The notes beneath the pieces were generated by a model. The model was not told the origin of the DNA and searched no databases. It saw nothing but the letters and a program-made list of their open reading frames with translations. This document shows positions 27,175 to 36,460 of a DNA stretch of 64,000 nt, piece after piece (the stretch's first letter is position 1; the number at the start of each line of letters is the position of its first letter). This DNA is from Haloarcula hispanica ATCC 33960 (GTDB lineage Archaea > Halobacteriota > Halobacteria > Halobacteriales > Haloarculaceae): NCBI RefSeq assembly GCF_000223905.1, contig NC_015948.1, positions 2,418,001 through 2,482,000 of the forward strand, given 5' to 3'. Both the position numbers and the translations under genes were made by a program.

Positions 27175-27924
27175 ATGACCGAATCACAGGCCGCAGTAAA
27201 TGAAACACGCGAGTTCGAGTTCGTCTTGCAGTTCGACGCGGGAGCCGATAGCCTGATGGACGTGTTCCGGCAGCACGAAAGTCTCTCTGTGTGGTCCTCG
27301 GCCATCTTCGTCGGTGACGACCATATGTGGCGGCTGGACCACGCGAAGGGGACGCCCGAGGCCCTGAGTGCGTTCGACGAGGTCTTTCTGGACGAAGACC
27401 GCTGTAACGAGTGTTTCGACGTCGTGAGCTGTGATACGACGCGAACCTACCATATGCTGGACCGCGGGGAAACGTCGCGGACGGTGTACACGTTGCGTCG
27501 CGAAATCAGCGGCTGTCAGTCGCTGCCGAGTTTCCTGCACCGACACGTCAGTGACGGGGCTATCTTCGAATCCCGGCGGACTGGCGACGAGTACCGCTGG
27601 CGCGTCCTCTATCCGGGGTCGAACCCCATCGGCGAGGTGTACGACAGAATCGAATCGAGCCTCCGCGATGGCGTCACACTCTCGGTGTCTCACATCACCA
27701 GTGCTGGAAACTGGAAGGCCACCGAACGGGTCGCGACGAACTTCTCGCCCCAACAGTGGCGGGTGCTGAAGGCCGCCGTGACCCACGGCTACTACGAGCG
27801 GCCGCGGGAAGTCTCGGTCAAGGACCTCGCATCGATACTGGACGAGCCCCGGTCGACCGTGCAGTACCAGCTCCGGACTGCCGAGGACCGCCTTATCTCG
27901 CAGTTTGTCGAAGAAACACTCTGA
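27175..27924 (+). CDS. HTH_10 (Bat-type) transcription regulator
   Basis: 249 residues. The C-terminal HTH_10 domain reads FSPQQWRVLKAAVTHGYYER then REVSVKDLASILDEPRSTVQYQL. The N-terminal 180 residues form the haloarchaeal sensor half, with MWRLDHAKGTPEALSAFDEV, and Cys residues in CNECFDVVSC. The same C-x-E-C-x5-C pattern appears in the regulator at 54564, so the two are close paralogues. TATA-like cttatacc lies about 30 bases upstream, so the transcript may be leaderless. Targets unknown. Confidence 0.88.
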   Translation: MTESQAAVNETREFEFVLQFDAGADSLMDVFRQHESLSVWSSAIFVGDDHMWRLDHAKGTPEALSAFDEVFLDEDRCNECFDVVSCDTTRTYHMLDRGETSRTVYTLRREISGCQSLPSFLHRHVSDGAIFESRRTGDEYRWRVLYPGSNPIGEVYDRIESSLRDGVTLSVSHITSAGNWKATERVATNFSPQQWRVLKAAVTHGYYERPREVSVKDLASILDEPRSTVQYQLRTAEDRLISQFVEETL

Positions 27925-27999
27925 AGGGCGATCTTTCAGGGTAGGACGCGGCTCGTGGTGGCCCGGCACGGCCGTCATCGCCGGACCGCACCGCCAGCG

Positions 28000-28794
28000 T
28001 CAGGGCGACCGGCGAATCCACTCGTCTGCGTCGAATTTATCCCTCGCGTGCTCGCGTGCGCGTAAGAGTTCGTCATCCGTCCACGAGCCCTCGGTCGCGT
28101 CGACCCACTCGGCCAGCGTCGAGCGGAGCGTCTCGACGGCTTCGGCGCGGTCGATATCGGCGTATTCGTCTATCGCCCCGACACGTTCGGTGAACCGCTC
28201 CGAGTCGGGGTCGGCGGTGAAACAGCCGCAGTGGCGGTCGGGGCGCAGCGAGACGGACAGGGAACCGTGCTGGATGACGGCGTCCTTCTGGCGGTACTGC
28301 GCGTTCCCGCTGAGTTTGCGGCCGTCGGGGCCGACGATATCGTGGGCCGGATGGAGCTGTCGCAGGTAACAGGCCGGCTGGTGGACCGCCGACCGCTCGT
28401 CGTCGGCAAACGACGCGTCGACGCCCATGCGCTCGAACGCGTCCAAAACGGGCTCACAGAACTGCTCGTAACACGCCATCAGATCGCCCGGCACGGCGTC
28501 GGCCGGCGCGATGATGCCGTACGAGATGTCCGCCACGCTGTCGTGATAAATTGCGCCGCCACCGGTGGGTCGTCGTGTTACCCCAATATCCTCGCGCTCG
28601 CAGAACGCCCAGTCGATCGTGTCTGGGTCCTGTCCGTAGCCCAGCGACAGCGTATCGGGCCAGGTGTACACCCGCACCGTTGCCGGACCGCCAGCCGCGA
28701 CGGTTTCGGCAGCGGCCGCTTCCAGTGCCATCGTCATCGGTCCGGGTCGTGTTTCCTCGCCGATGACGCGCCACTCCAGGTCGGCCAGTGACAT
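28000..28794 (-). CDS. lplA: Lipoate--protein ligase A family
   Basis: 264 residues from MSLADLEWRVIGEETRPGPM. The biotin/lipoate ligase fold shows the RRPTGGGAIYHD lipoyl-AMP loop, the catalytic Lys in DGRKLSGNAQYRQKDAVIQHG and a C-terminal segment. It would attach lipoate (or octanoate) to the E2 or GcvH proteins. The upstream open frame is a non-coding repeat-rich stretch, so the later start is used. Confidence 0.9.
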   Translation of the reverse strand: MSLADLEWRVIGEETRPGPMTMALEAAAAETVAAGGPATVRVYTWPDTLSLGYGQDPDTIDWAFCEREDIGVTRRPTGGGAIYHDSVADISYGIIAPADAVPGDLMACYEQFCEPVLDAFERMGVDASFADDERSAVHQPACYLRQLHPAHDIVGPDGRKLSGNAQYRQKDAVIQHGSLSVSLRPDRHCGCFTADPDSERFTERVGAIDEYADIDRAEAVETLRSTLAEWVDATEGSWTDDELLRAREHARDKFDADEWIRRSP

Positions 28795-28877
28795 ACCTGG
28801 GCTTCGTGACGCGATGCGATATGAATTGCGGGCTAGCAACGGGTGGAATGACTGACGGGGTCGTTGTTTATGCAAAG

Positions 28878-29200
28878 AGCCAGAAAGCCCCGGCCGGCTG
28901 AACTCGGGGGGCTCGCTGCGCTCCTTGTCACACCCTCCGGTCGTTCCTGTGGTGCTTACATCGCCCGCCTTCGTCCAGCCGCCCACCGGGAGACCTGCGG
29001 TCTCCCGAGCAGTCGGCGCACAGCGCCGACAACGCCCCTTTCAGTCCCGCCCAGCATTCTTTGTCCAACCGGCTACGGGTGGGACTGAAAGGGGCCGCTC
29101 GCTCGACGTTCGAGGCGATGCAAGCACTGACGAGCGACGTTGAGGAGCGAGGAAGCGCGCAGCGAGTCGCAGGAGTCGAGCGAGCGGGGGCTTTCTGGCT
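28878..29200. repeat. Non-coding repeat element, copy A, with 14-base terminal inverted repeats
   Basis: 323 bases ending in perfect inverted repeats AGCCAGAAAGCCCC (28878) and GGGGCTTTCTGGCT (29187). Inside are two perfect 8-3-8 hairpins: GGGAGACC/GGTCTCCC at 28988-29006 and GTCGGCGC/GCGCCGAC at 29012-29030. There is also a long near-palindrome GCCCCTTTCAGTCCCGCCC (29034) against GGGTGGGACTGAAAGGGGC (29077). Copy B at 51847 shares the ends and one internal block. It contains no gene. A MITE-like element or a structured RNA locus are both possible. Confidence 0.85.
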
Positions 29201-29244
29201 GTACAAACACCTGTTACCAGTCACGAGAGCGACAGAAGTGGGTC

Positions 29245-29721
29245 CTAGCCCTGGACGTTCCCGCAGTCGGTACAGGTCAGTTCGAACCGACCGTCGGCGA
29301 GGGCGACGCTCTGGGTGGTTTCCGTGTCGCACTCTGGACAGTGCGCTCTCGATTCGATGGCGTCCCAGTCGTGGGTCGCGCCGGGCGCGCCAAAGGCCCA
29401 GCCGATGACGCGCTCGTCGCCGGAGTTGTACCCTTCCTGAAACTCGCCGGGCTCGAAGCGAATCAGTTCGCCGCCCGAAACATCGACTTCCTCACGGTCG
29501 AGGCCGACCTCGAAGGTGGTCTGTCCCTGTTCGATGTAGAACACCTCTTCCTGGTCGTGGTGGCGGTGGAGGCTCCCCGAGAAGGAGTCGCCGGGTTCGA
29601 GTTCGAAGTAGTTTGCCGCGAAATGCTCGGTCCCGAGTGTCCGGGAGACAGGCTTGCGGATGTCGTGTACCTGCATCGGATTCCGTTCGACCGGTACGTC
29701 GTCGATAGTTACTGTGTTCAT
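29245..29721 (-). CDS. Cupin domain protein with C-terminal zinc ribbon
   Basis: 158 residues. The cupin first motif is HRHHDQEEVFYIEQGQTTFE, with metal-binding His/Glu residues; the second is GEFQEGYNSGDERVIGWAFG. A C-terminal zinc ribbon (CPECDTETTQ... to CTDCGNVQG) is fused. The fusion suggests a metal-dependent or ligand-sensing protein. It is next to the HTH_10 gene at 29866 on the same strand, 144 bases apart. Substrate unknown. Confidence 0.87.
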   Translation of the reverse strand: MNTVTIDDVPVERNPMQVHDIRKPVSRTLGTEHFAANYFELEPGDSFSGSLHRHHDQEEVFYIEQGQTTFEVGLDREEVDVSGGELIRFEPGEFQEGYNSGDERVIGWAFGAPGATHDWDAIESRAHCPECDTETTQSVALADGRFELTCTDCGNVQG

Positions 29722-29865
29722 GGTCGGTGTTGTCCTGAGTCGGGCTACCGCTGGCCCCTGTGATGCGTTCGCAATCCAGCATTAGAAGGCACTGTTCCGG
29801 AGTTTATAGTTTTTCGGGAAGACATACGGTAGTCAGCCGCTCCGGCGGTCCCCGGGTAGAGCGGA

Positions 29866-30543
29866 CTACTCCGCTGGTACGGGACGCTGTTCGAGTACGT
29901 CAGCCATCACATGAGCCTCGGCCTTCCTGAGGTGTTCAGCGGCAGTTCCGGGGGCACAGCCCAGTTCGTCGGCGACGTCGTCGACGCTCCCCTCGCGGGG
30001 GTCAGCGTAGTACCCGCAGTCGACAGCGGCGGCGACAGCCTCGAACTGCCGGTCGGTGAGCGCCGCCCCGGTGTCGAGCCGTCGGCTGTCGTACTCCCCC
30101 ACCTCCCGAACGTCGACGGAGACGCCGTCTGGCACCGTCTCGACTGCCTGCTGGACCGTCCCGCCCGGACCGACCAGCGTGAGTCCGACCGTGCCATCGG
30201 CGTGGTAGGCGACCGGCGAGACGATGACTAGACCGGCCCGCGTGAGGGCGTCGACGAGGTCGTGACCGGTCGCCGACGGCGAATCCTGTACGTAGAGGAA
30301 GAACGTCTCGTCGGGACACGTCGAGATAGCATATTCCCGGACGGTTTCGGCCTGTTCCAGCGCCGCCCGGTAGGGCTCCGGCGGGAAGCCGTCGACATGA
30401 AACAGCAGCGTCTGGAGGTCGGAACCGATGTCGTTGCCCCGGAGGAGATAGCTCGCCTCGTAGCCGTCGTGCTCAACGACGAACTGGTGCATCGAGTGGC
30501 GGACCTCAGGGGCCATCCACAGCGAGAGCGTGACGTATTTCAT
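29866..30543 (-). CDS. HTH_10 (Bat-type) transcription regulator
   Basis: 225 residues from MKYVTLSLWMAPEVRHSMHQ. The C-terminal HTH_10 reads LTDRQFEAVAAAVDCGYYAD followed by SVDDVADELGCAPGTAAEHL, the haloarchaeal type. The N-terminal 160 residues are the usual small-ligand-like sensor half. It is divergent from nuoCD across 88 bases that contain a TATA-like tatttaaa. It may control its neighbour, but nothing directly shows this. Confidence 0.88.
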   Translation of the reverse strand: MKYVTLSLWMAPEVRHSMHQFVVEHDGYEASYLLRGNDIGSDLQTLLFHVDGFPPEPYRAALEQAETVREYAISTCPDETFFLYVQDSPSATGHDLVDALTRAGLVIVSPVAYHADGTVGLTLVGPGGTVQQAVETVPDGVSVDVREVGEYDSRRLDTGAALTDRQFEAVAAAVDCGYYADPREGSVDDVADELGCAPGTAAEHLRKAEAHVMADVLEQRPVPAE

Positions 30544-30631
30544 ACCTGGCTGTTCCGAGCAGTATTTAAAATAACCTCGGGCATGAGGGGACAGGTCGAG
30601 GGACGCAAACGCCGAACGCACGGTCACGGAG

Positions 30632-32269
30632 ATGGCCCAGACAGTCCACCGAACCGACGATGTCCATCCGCTTATCGAGCCGATCGCCGACCACGTCCTT
30701 TCCACCGAACGCCACGAGAACGCCCCGGCTGCTGTCATCCGTGCTGACGAGGTCCAGACCGTCCTCTCAACGCTGCGAACCGAGGCCGGTCTAGACCACT
30801 GCGCCTGCGTCACAGCCCAGGAGTACGCCGACCGGTTCGAGACGATCTATCACCTGCGACGCTACGCCGACCCGACACAGGAACTCTCGGTCGTCGTCCC
30901 GACGGCCAGAGAGTCGCCGACCAGCGAGTCAGCCGTGCCCGTGTATCCGACGGCAGCGTGGCACGAGCGGGAGGCGTACGATTTGGTCGGTATCGAGTAC
31001 GAAGACCACCCCGACCTCCGGCGGATTCTCCTGCCCGAGACCTGGCAGGGCCACCCACTGAGCCGGGACTACAATCAGGACCAGCCACAGATCGTCTCCT
31101 TCCGGGAGCACGAGCGCCTGCTCGAAGACCGCCGTGAGGGGCCGGAGACGATGCACCTCAACATGGGGCCACACCATCCCTCGACGCACGGCGTTCTCCA
31201 CCTGAACGTCCAGCTTGACGGCGAGCAGGTGGCGGCCGTCGACCCCGACATCGGCTACATCCACCGCTGTGAGGAGCAGATGTGCCAGCAAGGGACCTAC
31301 CGCCACCAGATCATGCCCTACCCGGACCGTTGGGACTGGGGCGGGGCCGGGCTGTTGAACGAGTGGGCCTACGCCCGCACGGCCGAAGACCTCGCCGACA
31401 TCGAGGTGCCGGCGTATGCCCAGGTCATCCGGACGATGGGCGGCGAACTCTCGCGAATTCTCTCGCACATGCTCGCGGTCGCGACCTACGCGCTGGACGT
31501 GGTCGGGGAGTTCACCGCCACCTTCCAGTGGGGGGTCCGGGACCGCGAACTCGTGCAGGACATCCTCGAGGACCTCACCGGCCAGCGGCTGATGTTCAAC
31601 TACCTGCGGCTGGGCGGCGTCGCCTGGGACCTGCCCGAGCCTCGCGAGGCGTTCTTCGAGAAGATACGCGCGTTCCTCGACGACCTGCCGCACAAGCTCA
31701 CGGAGTACCACGACATGCTCACCAGCAACGAAATCCTCCAACTGCGAACGGTTGACACGGGCCACCTCCCGGCCGAGACCGCGAAGGCCTATGGCTGTAC
31801 CGGGCCGGTCGCCCGAGCCTCCGGCGTCGACTACGACCTCCGGCGGGACGACCCCTACGGCTACTACGACGAACTCGACTGGTCGGTCGTCACCGAGCAG
31901 GGCGGCGACAACTTCTCGCGCCTGCTCGTGCGCCTGCGCGAGGTAGAGGAGTCCGCGAAGATTATCCGCCAGTGCGTCGACCTACTGGAGGATTGGCCCG
32001 AGGACGACCGCGAGATTCAGGCCAACGTCCCCCGCACGCTCCGGCCCGACCCCGACGCCGAACTCTACCGCGCCGTCGAGGCCGCGAAGGGCGAACTCGG
32101 CATCTACATCCGTTCGGACGGGACGGAGACGCCAGCCCGGTTCAAGATCCGCGGCCCCTCCTTCTCGCACGTCCAGGCACTGTCCGAGATGGCACGCGGC
32201 GAGTACATCCCCGACCTCGTGGCGACGATCGGTAGTCTGGACACTATCATGGGCGAGGTCGACCGGTAG
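30632..32269 (+). CDS. nuoCD: NADH:quinone oxidoreductase subunits C and D fused (lone copy)
   Basis: 545 residues. The N-terminal part is NuoC: AWHEREAYDLVGIEYEDHPDLR and LPETWQGHPLSRDYN. The C-terminal 370 residues are NuoD: LNMGPHHPSTHGVLHL, IGYIHRCEEQMCQ, and a C-terminal RIRGPSFSHVQALSE-like end (KIRGPSFSHVQALSEMARG). Fused NuoCD is normal in haloarchaea, but no other nuo gene is adjacent, which is odd (see findings). Could be the main gene displaced from the operon or a second copy. Confidence 0.92.
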   Translation: MAQTVHRTDDVHPLIEPIADHVLSTERHENAPAAVIRADEVQTVLSTLRTEAGLDHCACVTAQEYADRFETIYHLRRYADPTQELSVVVPTARESPTSESAVPVYPTAAWHEREAYDLVGIEYEDHPDLRRILLPETWQGHPLSRDYNQDQPQIVSFREHERLLEDRREGPETMHLNMGPHHPSTHGVLHLNVQLDGEQVAAVDPDIGYIHRCEEQMCQQGTYRHQIMPYPDRWDWGGAGLLNEWAYARTAEDLADIEVPAYAQVIRTMGGELSRILSHMLAVATYALDVVGEFTATFQWGVRDRELVQDILEDLTGQRLMFNYLRLGGVAWDLPEPREAFFEKIRAFLDDLPHKLTEYHDMLTSNEILQLRTVDTGHLPAETAKAYGCTGPVARASGVDYDLRRDDPYGYYDELDWSVVTEQGGDNFSRLLVRLREVEESAKIIRQCVDLLEDWPEDDREIQANVPRTLRPDPDAELYRAVEAAKGELGIYIRSDGTETPARFKIRGPSFSHVQALSEMARGEYIPDLVATIGSLDTIMGEVDR

Positions 32270-32333
32270 GCCGATGTCCGTCTGGGACGAACACAGCCAG
32301 TGAGTTTTGTACGCCGGGCACGTACGTCCGGTG

Positions 32334-32858
32334 ATGACTGAACAAGCGACATTCGCGGGCGGTTGCTTCTGGTGTACGGAATCGGTGTTCAAGCAGGTCG
32401 ACGGCGTGACCGATGTGGTCTCGGGCTACGCCGGCGGCCACGTCGCCGACCCCAGCTACGAGGCGGTCTGCCGCGGGGAAACGGGCCACGCCGAGTGCGT
32501 CCAGCTCACTTTCGATCCGGACGAGGTGAGCTACGAGGACCTGCTCGCGGTCCACTTCACGACGCACACCCCGACGACGAAAGACCGGGAGGGCAACGAC
32601 GTCGGCACGCAGTACCGCTCGGCCGTGTTCTACCACGACGAGGCCCAGCGCGAAACCGTCGAAGCCCTCATCGAGGAGATAGAGCCGGGCTACGACAGCG
32701 ACATCGTCACCGAAGTCGAGCCGCTGGAGACGTTCTATCCCGCGGAAAAGTACCATCAAGACTACTTCGAGAAGAATCCGGACCAGAGTTACTGTCAGTT
32801 GACCATCCCGCCGAAAATCGAGAAGCTCAAAGAGAAACACGCGGAACTGCTGGCATGA
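32334..32858 (+). CDS. msrA: Peptide methionine-(S)-S-oxide reductase
   Basis: 174 residues from MTEQATFAGGCFWCTESVFK. The GCFWCTE motif holds the catalytic Cys, and GVTDVVSGYAGG, GETGHAECV and YHQDYF are the other family blocks. It repairs oxidised methionine. It overlaps the next gene by 4 bases (ATGA). Confidence 0.96.
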   Translation: MTEQATFAGGCFWCTESVFKQVDGVTDVVSGYAGGHVADPSYEAVCRGETGHAECVQLTFDPDEVSYEDLLAVHFTTHTPTTKDREGNDVGTQYRSAVFYHDEAQRETVEALIEEIEPGYDSDIVTEVEPLETFYPAEKYHQDYFEKNPDQSYCQLTIPPKIEKLKEKHAELLA

Positions 32859-33274
32859 GCTTCGAGTACACGACGGAAGTCGAGGTCCGGTACACGGACA
32901 TCGACACGTACGGCCACGTCAACAACGCGACGTACGCGACCTACTTCGAGGAGGCTCGCATCGACTACCTGCACGACGTGGTCGACTGTGGCGAAGCGCT
33001 GCTCTCGGGCAGCGAGTCGGGCACCGGCATGGTCATCGCGAACCTCGAAATCGATTACATCCAGCCGGTCCGGATCAGTGACTCCGTCGCCGTTGCCGTC
33101 CGGGTGCCCCGTCTGGGCGGGAAGAGCTTCCCCTTCGAGTACGAGGTCCGGACCGAGGACGGTGTGGCTGCGACCGGGGAAACGACTGTCGTCACGTACG
33201 ATCGCGACACGGAATCCTCGCGTCCGATCCCCGAAGACTGGCGGGAGGCGATCACGGAGTTCGAGGGGCTGTAG
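32855..33274 (+). CDS. Hot-dog thioesterase (4HBT family)
   Basis: 139 residues. VRYTDIDTYGHVNNATYATYFEEAR carries the 4-hydroxybenzoyl-CoA thioesterase signature with the catalytic Asp in TDIDTYGHVNN (shown here in part). It starts inside msrA's stop, so the two are co-translated. It hydrolyses acyl-CoA thioesters; the specific substrate is unknown. Confidence 0.92.
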   Translation: MSFEYTTEVEVRYTDIDTYGHVNNATYATYFEEARIDYLHDVVDCGEALLSGSESGTGMVIANLEIDYIQPVRISDSVAVAVRVPRLGGKSFPFEYEVRTEDGVAATGETTVVTYDRDTESSRPIPEDWREAITEFEGL

Positions 33275-33377
33275 CCACAGCCGATAGCGTGACGCCGCCC
33301 ATTTCGTTCCGCCACGCTAGAAATCATCGAGCCGACCGGTGGTTTTATTTTTCATCGAGATGTTGTATTGAAAACAT

Positions 33378-34562
33378 ATGGAATATAGTACCGACCTCGG
33401 ACGGCGCGCCCTCTTTGCCCTCGCAGGCGTAGCACTCCTCCTCGTGGTCGGGTTCGTCCTGTCCCAGTTCCTCCCGACGCTCGTGTTTACCGTCTTCCTG
33501 TACTACGCCAGCCGACCGATCTATCGACGGCTCGGGCGGCTTCCGCTGCCCGATTCGTTCCTGAATCGAGCCGTCCCCTACCAGAAGCAGGTCCACGCGG
33601 CGGCCACGATCTTCTTCTTTCTCCTACCGTTCGTGGTTCTGGTCGGCTACACGCTCGTCCTCATTGTCCCCGAATTACAGGCGTTCTTCGGCGAGGGCGG
33701 CTTGGGCGCGGCGTACCTCGCGCAGTTCCAGGATCTCCAGGGTGGTTCACTGCCGGGGCCGCTCGCCGACCTCGGCTTCACCGATTTGCTGGCAATGGGA
33801 CCGGCTGAGGTGATCGACCTGTTGCGAAACGCGACAGTCCAGTCGTGGCTGGGGCAAATATCCGATACGCTCATCGGCTCCGTGAGCATGCTTACGGCGC
33901 TACTGCTGCGCGTGTTCATCGTGTTCGCTGGAACGTACTACCTGCTTACCGACGGACCGCGCCTCGTCGGCTGGTTCCTCGACACCTTCGACGGGTCGGG
34001 CGTCCTCAGGGAGTACGCGGCAGCAGTCGACGAGGAACTGTCCTCGATTCTCTTCGGGAACATCCTGAACGCACTGGTGACTGGTGTAATCGGGATTTTC
34101 GTGTTCTCGCTGTACAATCTGGTCGCTCCCGGCTCAGTGCAGATTCCGTTTGCACCACTCGTCGGCGCACTCACCGGCATCGGGAGCCTCGTTCCTGTCG
34201 TCGGAATGAAAATCGTCTACCTGCCCGTCGCTGCACTGCTTGCGGTCTCTGCGGTCGTCACGGGACAAACGGCGGCCCTGGCTTGGGTCGTTCTCTTCCT
34301 CGCAGTCACGCTGGTCGTCGTCGACACCATCCCGGATTTCCTGATTCGGCCGTACGTCAGCGGCGACCTGACCCACATTGGCCTGTTGATGTTCGCGTAC
34401 ATCTTCGGACCGATCGTGTTCGGATTCTACGGCATCTTCCTTGGCCCGATTCTGCTGGTCCTTGCCGCCCAGTTCTTCCGGATTCTCGTTCCCTACATCA
34501 TCACGGGCTCGGTCGAAACGACGCAAACGTCGCTCTCCGACTACGACTCCGCGGAGTCGTAA
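33378..34562 (+). CDS. AI-2E family transporter
   Basis: 394 residues, about eight hydrophobic segments with a long loop near residues 100-150. Segments FALAGVALLLVVGFVLSQF and LPTLVFTVFLYYASRPIYRR open the protein, and the C-terminal half has SLVPVVGMKIVYLPVAALL and TLVVVDTIPDFLIRPYVSG, a hallmark of this family. Members export small molecules or antiport Na+; the substrate is unknown. A TATA-like ttttattttt precedes the start, fitting a leaderless transcript. Confidence 0.92.
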   Translation: MEYSTDLGRRALFALAGVALLLVVGFVLSQFLPTLVFTVFLYYASRPIYRRLGRLPLPDSFLNRAVPYQKQVHAAATIFFFLLPFVVLVGYTLVLIVPELQAFFGEGGLGAAYLAQFQDLQGGSLPGPLADLGFTDLLAMGPAEVIDLLRNATVQSWLGQISDTLIGSVSMLTALLLRVFIVFAGTYYLLTDGPRLVGWFLDTFDGSGVLREYAAAVDEELSSILFGNILNALVTGVIGIFVFSLYNLVAPGSVQIPFAPLVGALTGIGSLVPVVGMKIVYLPVAALLAVSAVVTGQTAALAWVVLFLAVTLVVVDTIPDFLIRPYVSGDLTHIGLLMFAYIFGPIVFGFYGIFLGPILLVLAAQFFRILVPYIITGSVETTQTSLSDYDSAES

Positions 34563-34566
34563 CGGG

Positions 34567-35952
34567 CTATCCGTTCCCGAGTCGGGCTCTGGCGGTCCCG
34601 AAGTCGAGACACCGACTGTCTACCGACGAGTCGACTCGGTCGAGCCACCGCAGTTCCATCAGCGAGAGCCGGTAGTGACACGTCGATGGCTCGATCTGTT
34701 GCCAGTAGATGTATCGGACGTCGGGTACTGGTTCGGCCTCGTCATAGGCCGCTGGAAGGTCGTGGGTTTCGAGGTCCGACATCGGCACCGGTCCCGGCGT
34801 CTCGACGGGTGTGAAGACGACGCCGACGCTACCGAGGAAGGCGACGTTCACGACGAGGACCAGCGCAAGGACGACGCCGAGATTCTGCGCCTGTTGTCGG
34901 TCGCGAAGCACCGTCGCGATCATGCCGATACCGATTGCGACGAACGCGAGCCCCGGAATGAGGTCGGTGTAGCCGCCTGTTTCGAAATCGACGAACAGTA
35001 TCAGAAACGCGAACCACGCTGCGCCGACCGGAATCCACCATTCGGTGCGCCCGGCAACGCCCTCAGTGTCTGTGAAACAGCATCGAGCGGTATGAGCGAG
35101 GCCGAGCCCGCCAAGCAAGACGAACGGTGACGCCCATTTAAAGTGGACGACACCGGCGACGAACCGAGCGAGCAACGACGCGTGTTCCTCCGTTTGTAAC
35201 GGTACGAGGAGAACCTGAACGACCATCTCCGAGGCTGAATGCCAGAGGAGAAACACCGGCATCAACATGACGACGGTAAAGCCGAGACCGCCGGCGACGA
35301 CACGCTCAAGCGCCCGCGTGTCGCGCCGTTGGATCGCTAGACCGACCACGATCAGCGGGAAGATGGCCCCAGCCTGCCAGTATCCAACACTGGCTGCCGC
35401 AGCCACGCCGCTCAGTGCCGGGTAGCCACGCGTGTACAGATATATCGCCAGTAATCCACAGAGAACGAGGAGATATTTCGCTTTGAACCCATACGCCGGC
35501 CGGACGGCAAACCCCGGCAACAGGAACATCGACAGGCCAGCCAGCGGCGCAGCGATATCGTCGCCAGTGATGTCATAGACCAGTATCACGACGAGTCCGA
35601 CGATTGCACACACCGCGCCGCTCATCAGCACCACGCTGAGGAGGTGGAGTCGGTACATATCGCCACCGGACAGCAATGCCAGTATCTCTGTCGTCTCGTA
35701 GGACAGCGGGAACTTCGGTTCCCAGGCGTCGACGTACAACCGCCCTCCGCGTGTCAAATACCAGCCGAGGTGCTGGAAGATACCAGCGTCGGGTGCCATA
35801 GGCGGTCGAGTGGAATCGAGTGTGATTGTCACGAAAAAGTACAGTTGCGTGCCGACGGCAAACAGTACCGGAAACGCGAGTCGTCTATCGTGGGGATGGA
35901 GGGCAAGCGAGCGAAGCAGATCTCTGAGTTGATCTTTGTTTCGTCTGCTCAC
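34567..35952 (-). CDS. DolP-mannose mannosyltransferase-like membrane protein
   Basis: 461 residues with around ten hydrophobic segments. After the first membrane helix comes APDAGIFQHLGWYLTRGGRL, whose acidic loop is typical of GT-C glycosyltransferases, and then DAWEPKFPLSYETTEIL. The C-terminal 60 residues are soluble. In haloarchaea such proteins are annotated as dolichyl-phosphate-mannose mannosyltransferases of N-glycosylation. No other glycosylation gene is adjacent. It converges with the AI-2E gene, only 4 bases apart. Confidence 0.75.
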   Translation of the reverse strand: MSRRNKDQLRDLLRSLALHPHDRRLAFPVLFAVGTQLYFFVTITLDSTRPPMAPDAGIFQHLGWYLTRGGRLYVDAWEPKFPLSYETTEILALLSGGDMYRLHLLSVVLMSGAVCAIVGLVVILVYDITGDDIAAPLAGLSMFLLPGFAVRPAYGFKAKYLLVLCGLLAIYLYTRGYPALSGVAAAASVGYWQAGAIFPLIVVGLAIQRRDTRALERVVAGGLGFTVVMLMPVFLLWHSASEMVVQVLLVPLQTEEHASLLARFVAGVVHFKWASPFVLLGGLGLAHTARCCFTDTEGVAGRTEWWIPVGAAWFAFLILFVDFETGGYTDLIPGLAFVAIGIGMIATVLRDRQQAQNLGVVLALVLVVNVAFLGSVGVVFTPVETPGPVPMSDLETHDLPAAYDEAEPVPDVRYIYWQQIEPSTCHYRLSLMELRWLDRVDSSVDSRCLDFGTARARLGNG

Positions 35953-36460
35953 ACGGGCTGTTTGTGTTCAGGTGACCAAAAGTATAGACTAATTTAGAAT
36001 ATATTCAGTAGCCAAAGGCAGCTACTGTTCGCATTACATATACTGCTACCGAAGTTAGGATTGTATTTGTAGATTGATGTGTAGCTCGCAACCCCTTTCA
36101 GACACCGTTCATATAAAGGAAGCCTGCAACCGGTCAGAGCCAGCGTTCACGAGTCCTCAGTCGTGATTTGAGCTACAGAGACGTAATACAGCGGTGATAC
36201 CCGACCGATAATACTACTATGTGAACCTGTACTCATGTGGGTTAAAGTATTCCTACTCGGCAGGACATTGTCTCAGACGCTGTTGGGCGCGAAACACCGA
36301 AATCAGGTCCGTATCGGAGTAGCTAGATACCCATATCAGCCCGATTGCAAACCGAACAGCGACGAGGCCGAGACAGGATTTTGTATAGCGAGTACTAATT
36401 TATCAATGCCATCCGCCGAACGCGTCGGCCTTTTACCAGTTGGCCCAGTAGAGAACCCTA
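35953..36460. other. AT-rich intergenic region
   Basis: About 510 bases between divergent genes with lower GC than the surroundings. A perfect 7-8-7 inverted repeat, CAGTAGC/GCTACTG, is at 36006-36027, about 55 bases upstream of the mannosyltransferase start. No gene with acceptable codon bias is seen. The promoters of both flanking genes must lie here. Confidence 0.55.

Noticed and set aside
28860-29200. CRISPR array or terminator
   Set aside because: The repeats are inverted, not direct with unique spacers, and the element recurs at 51847 as a single unit.
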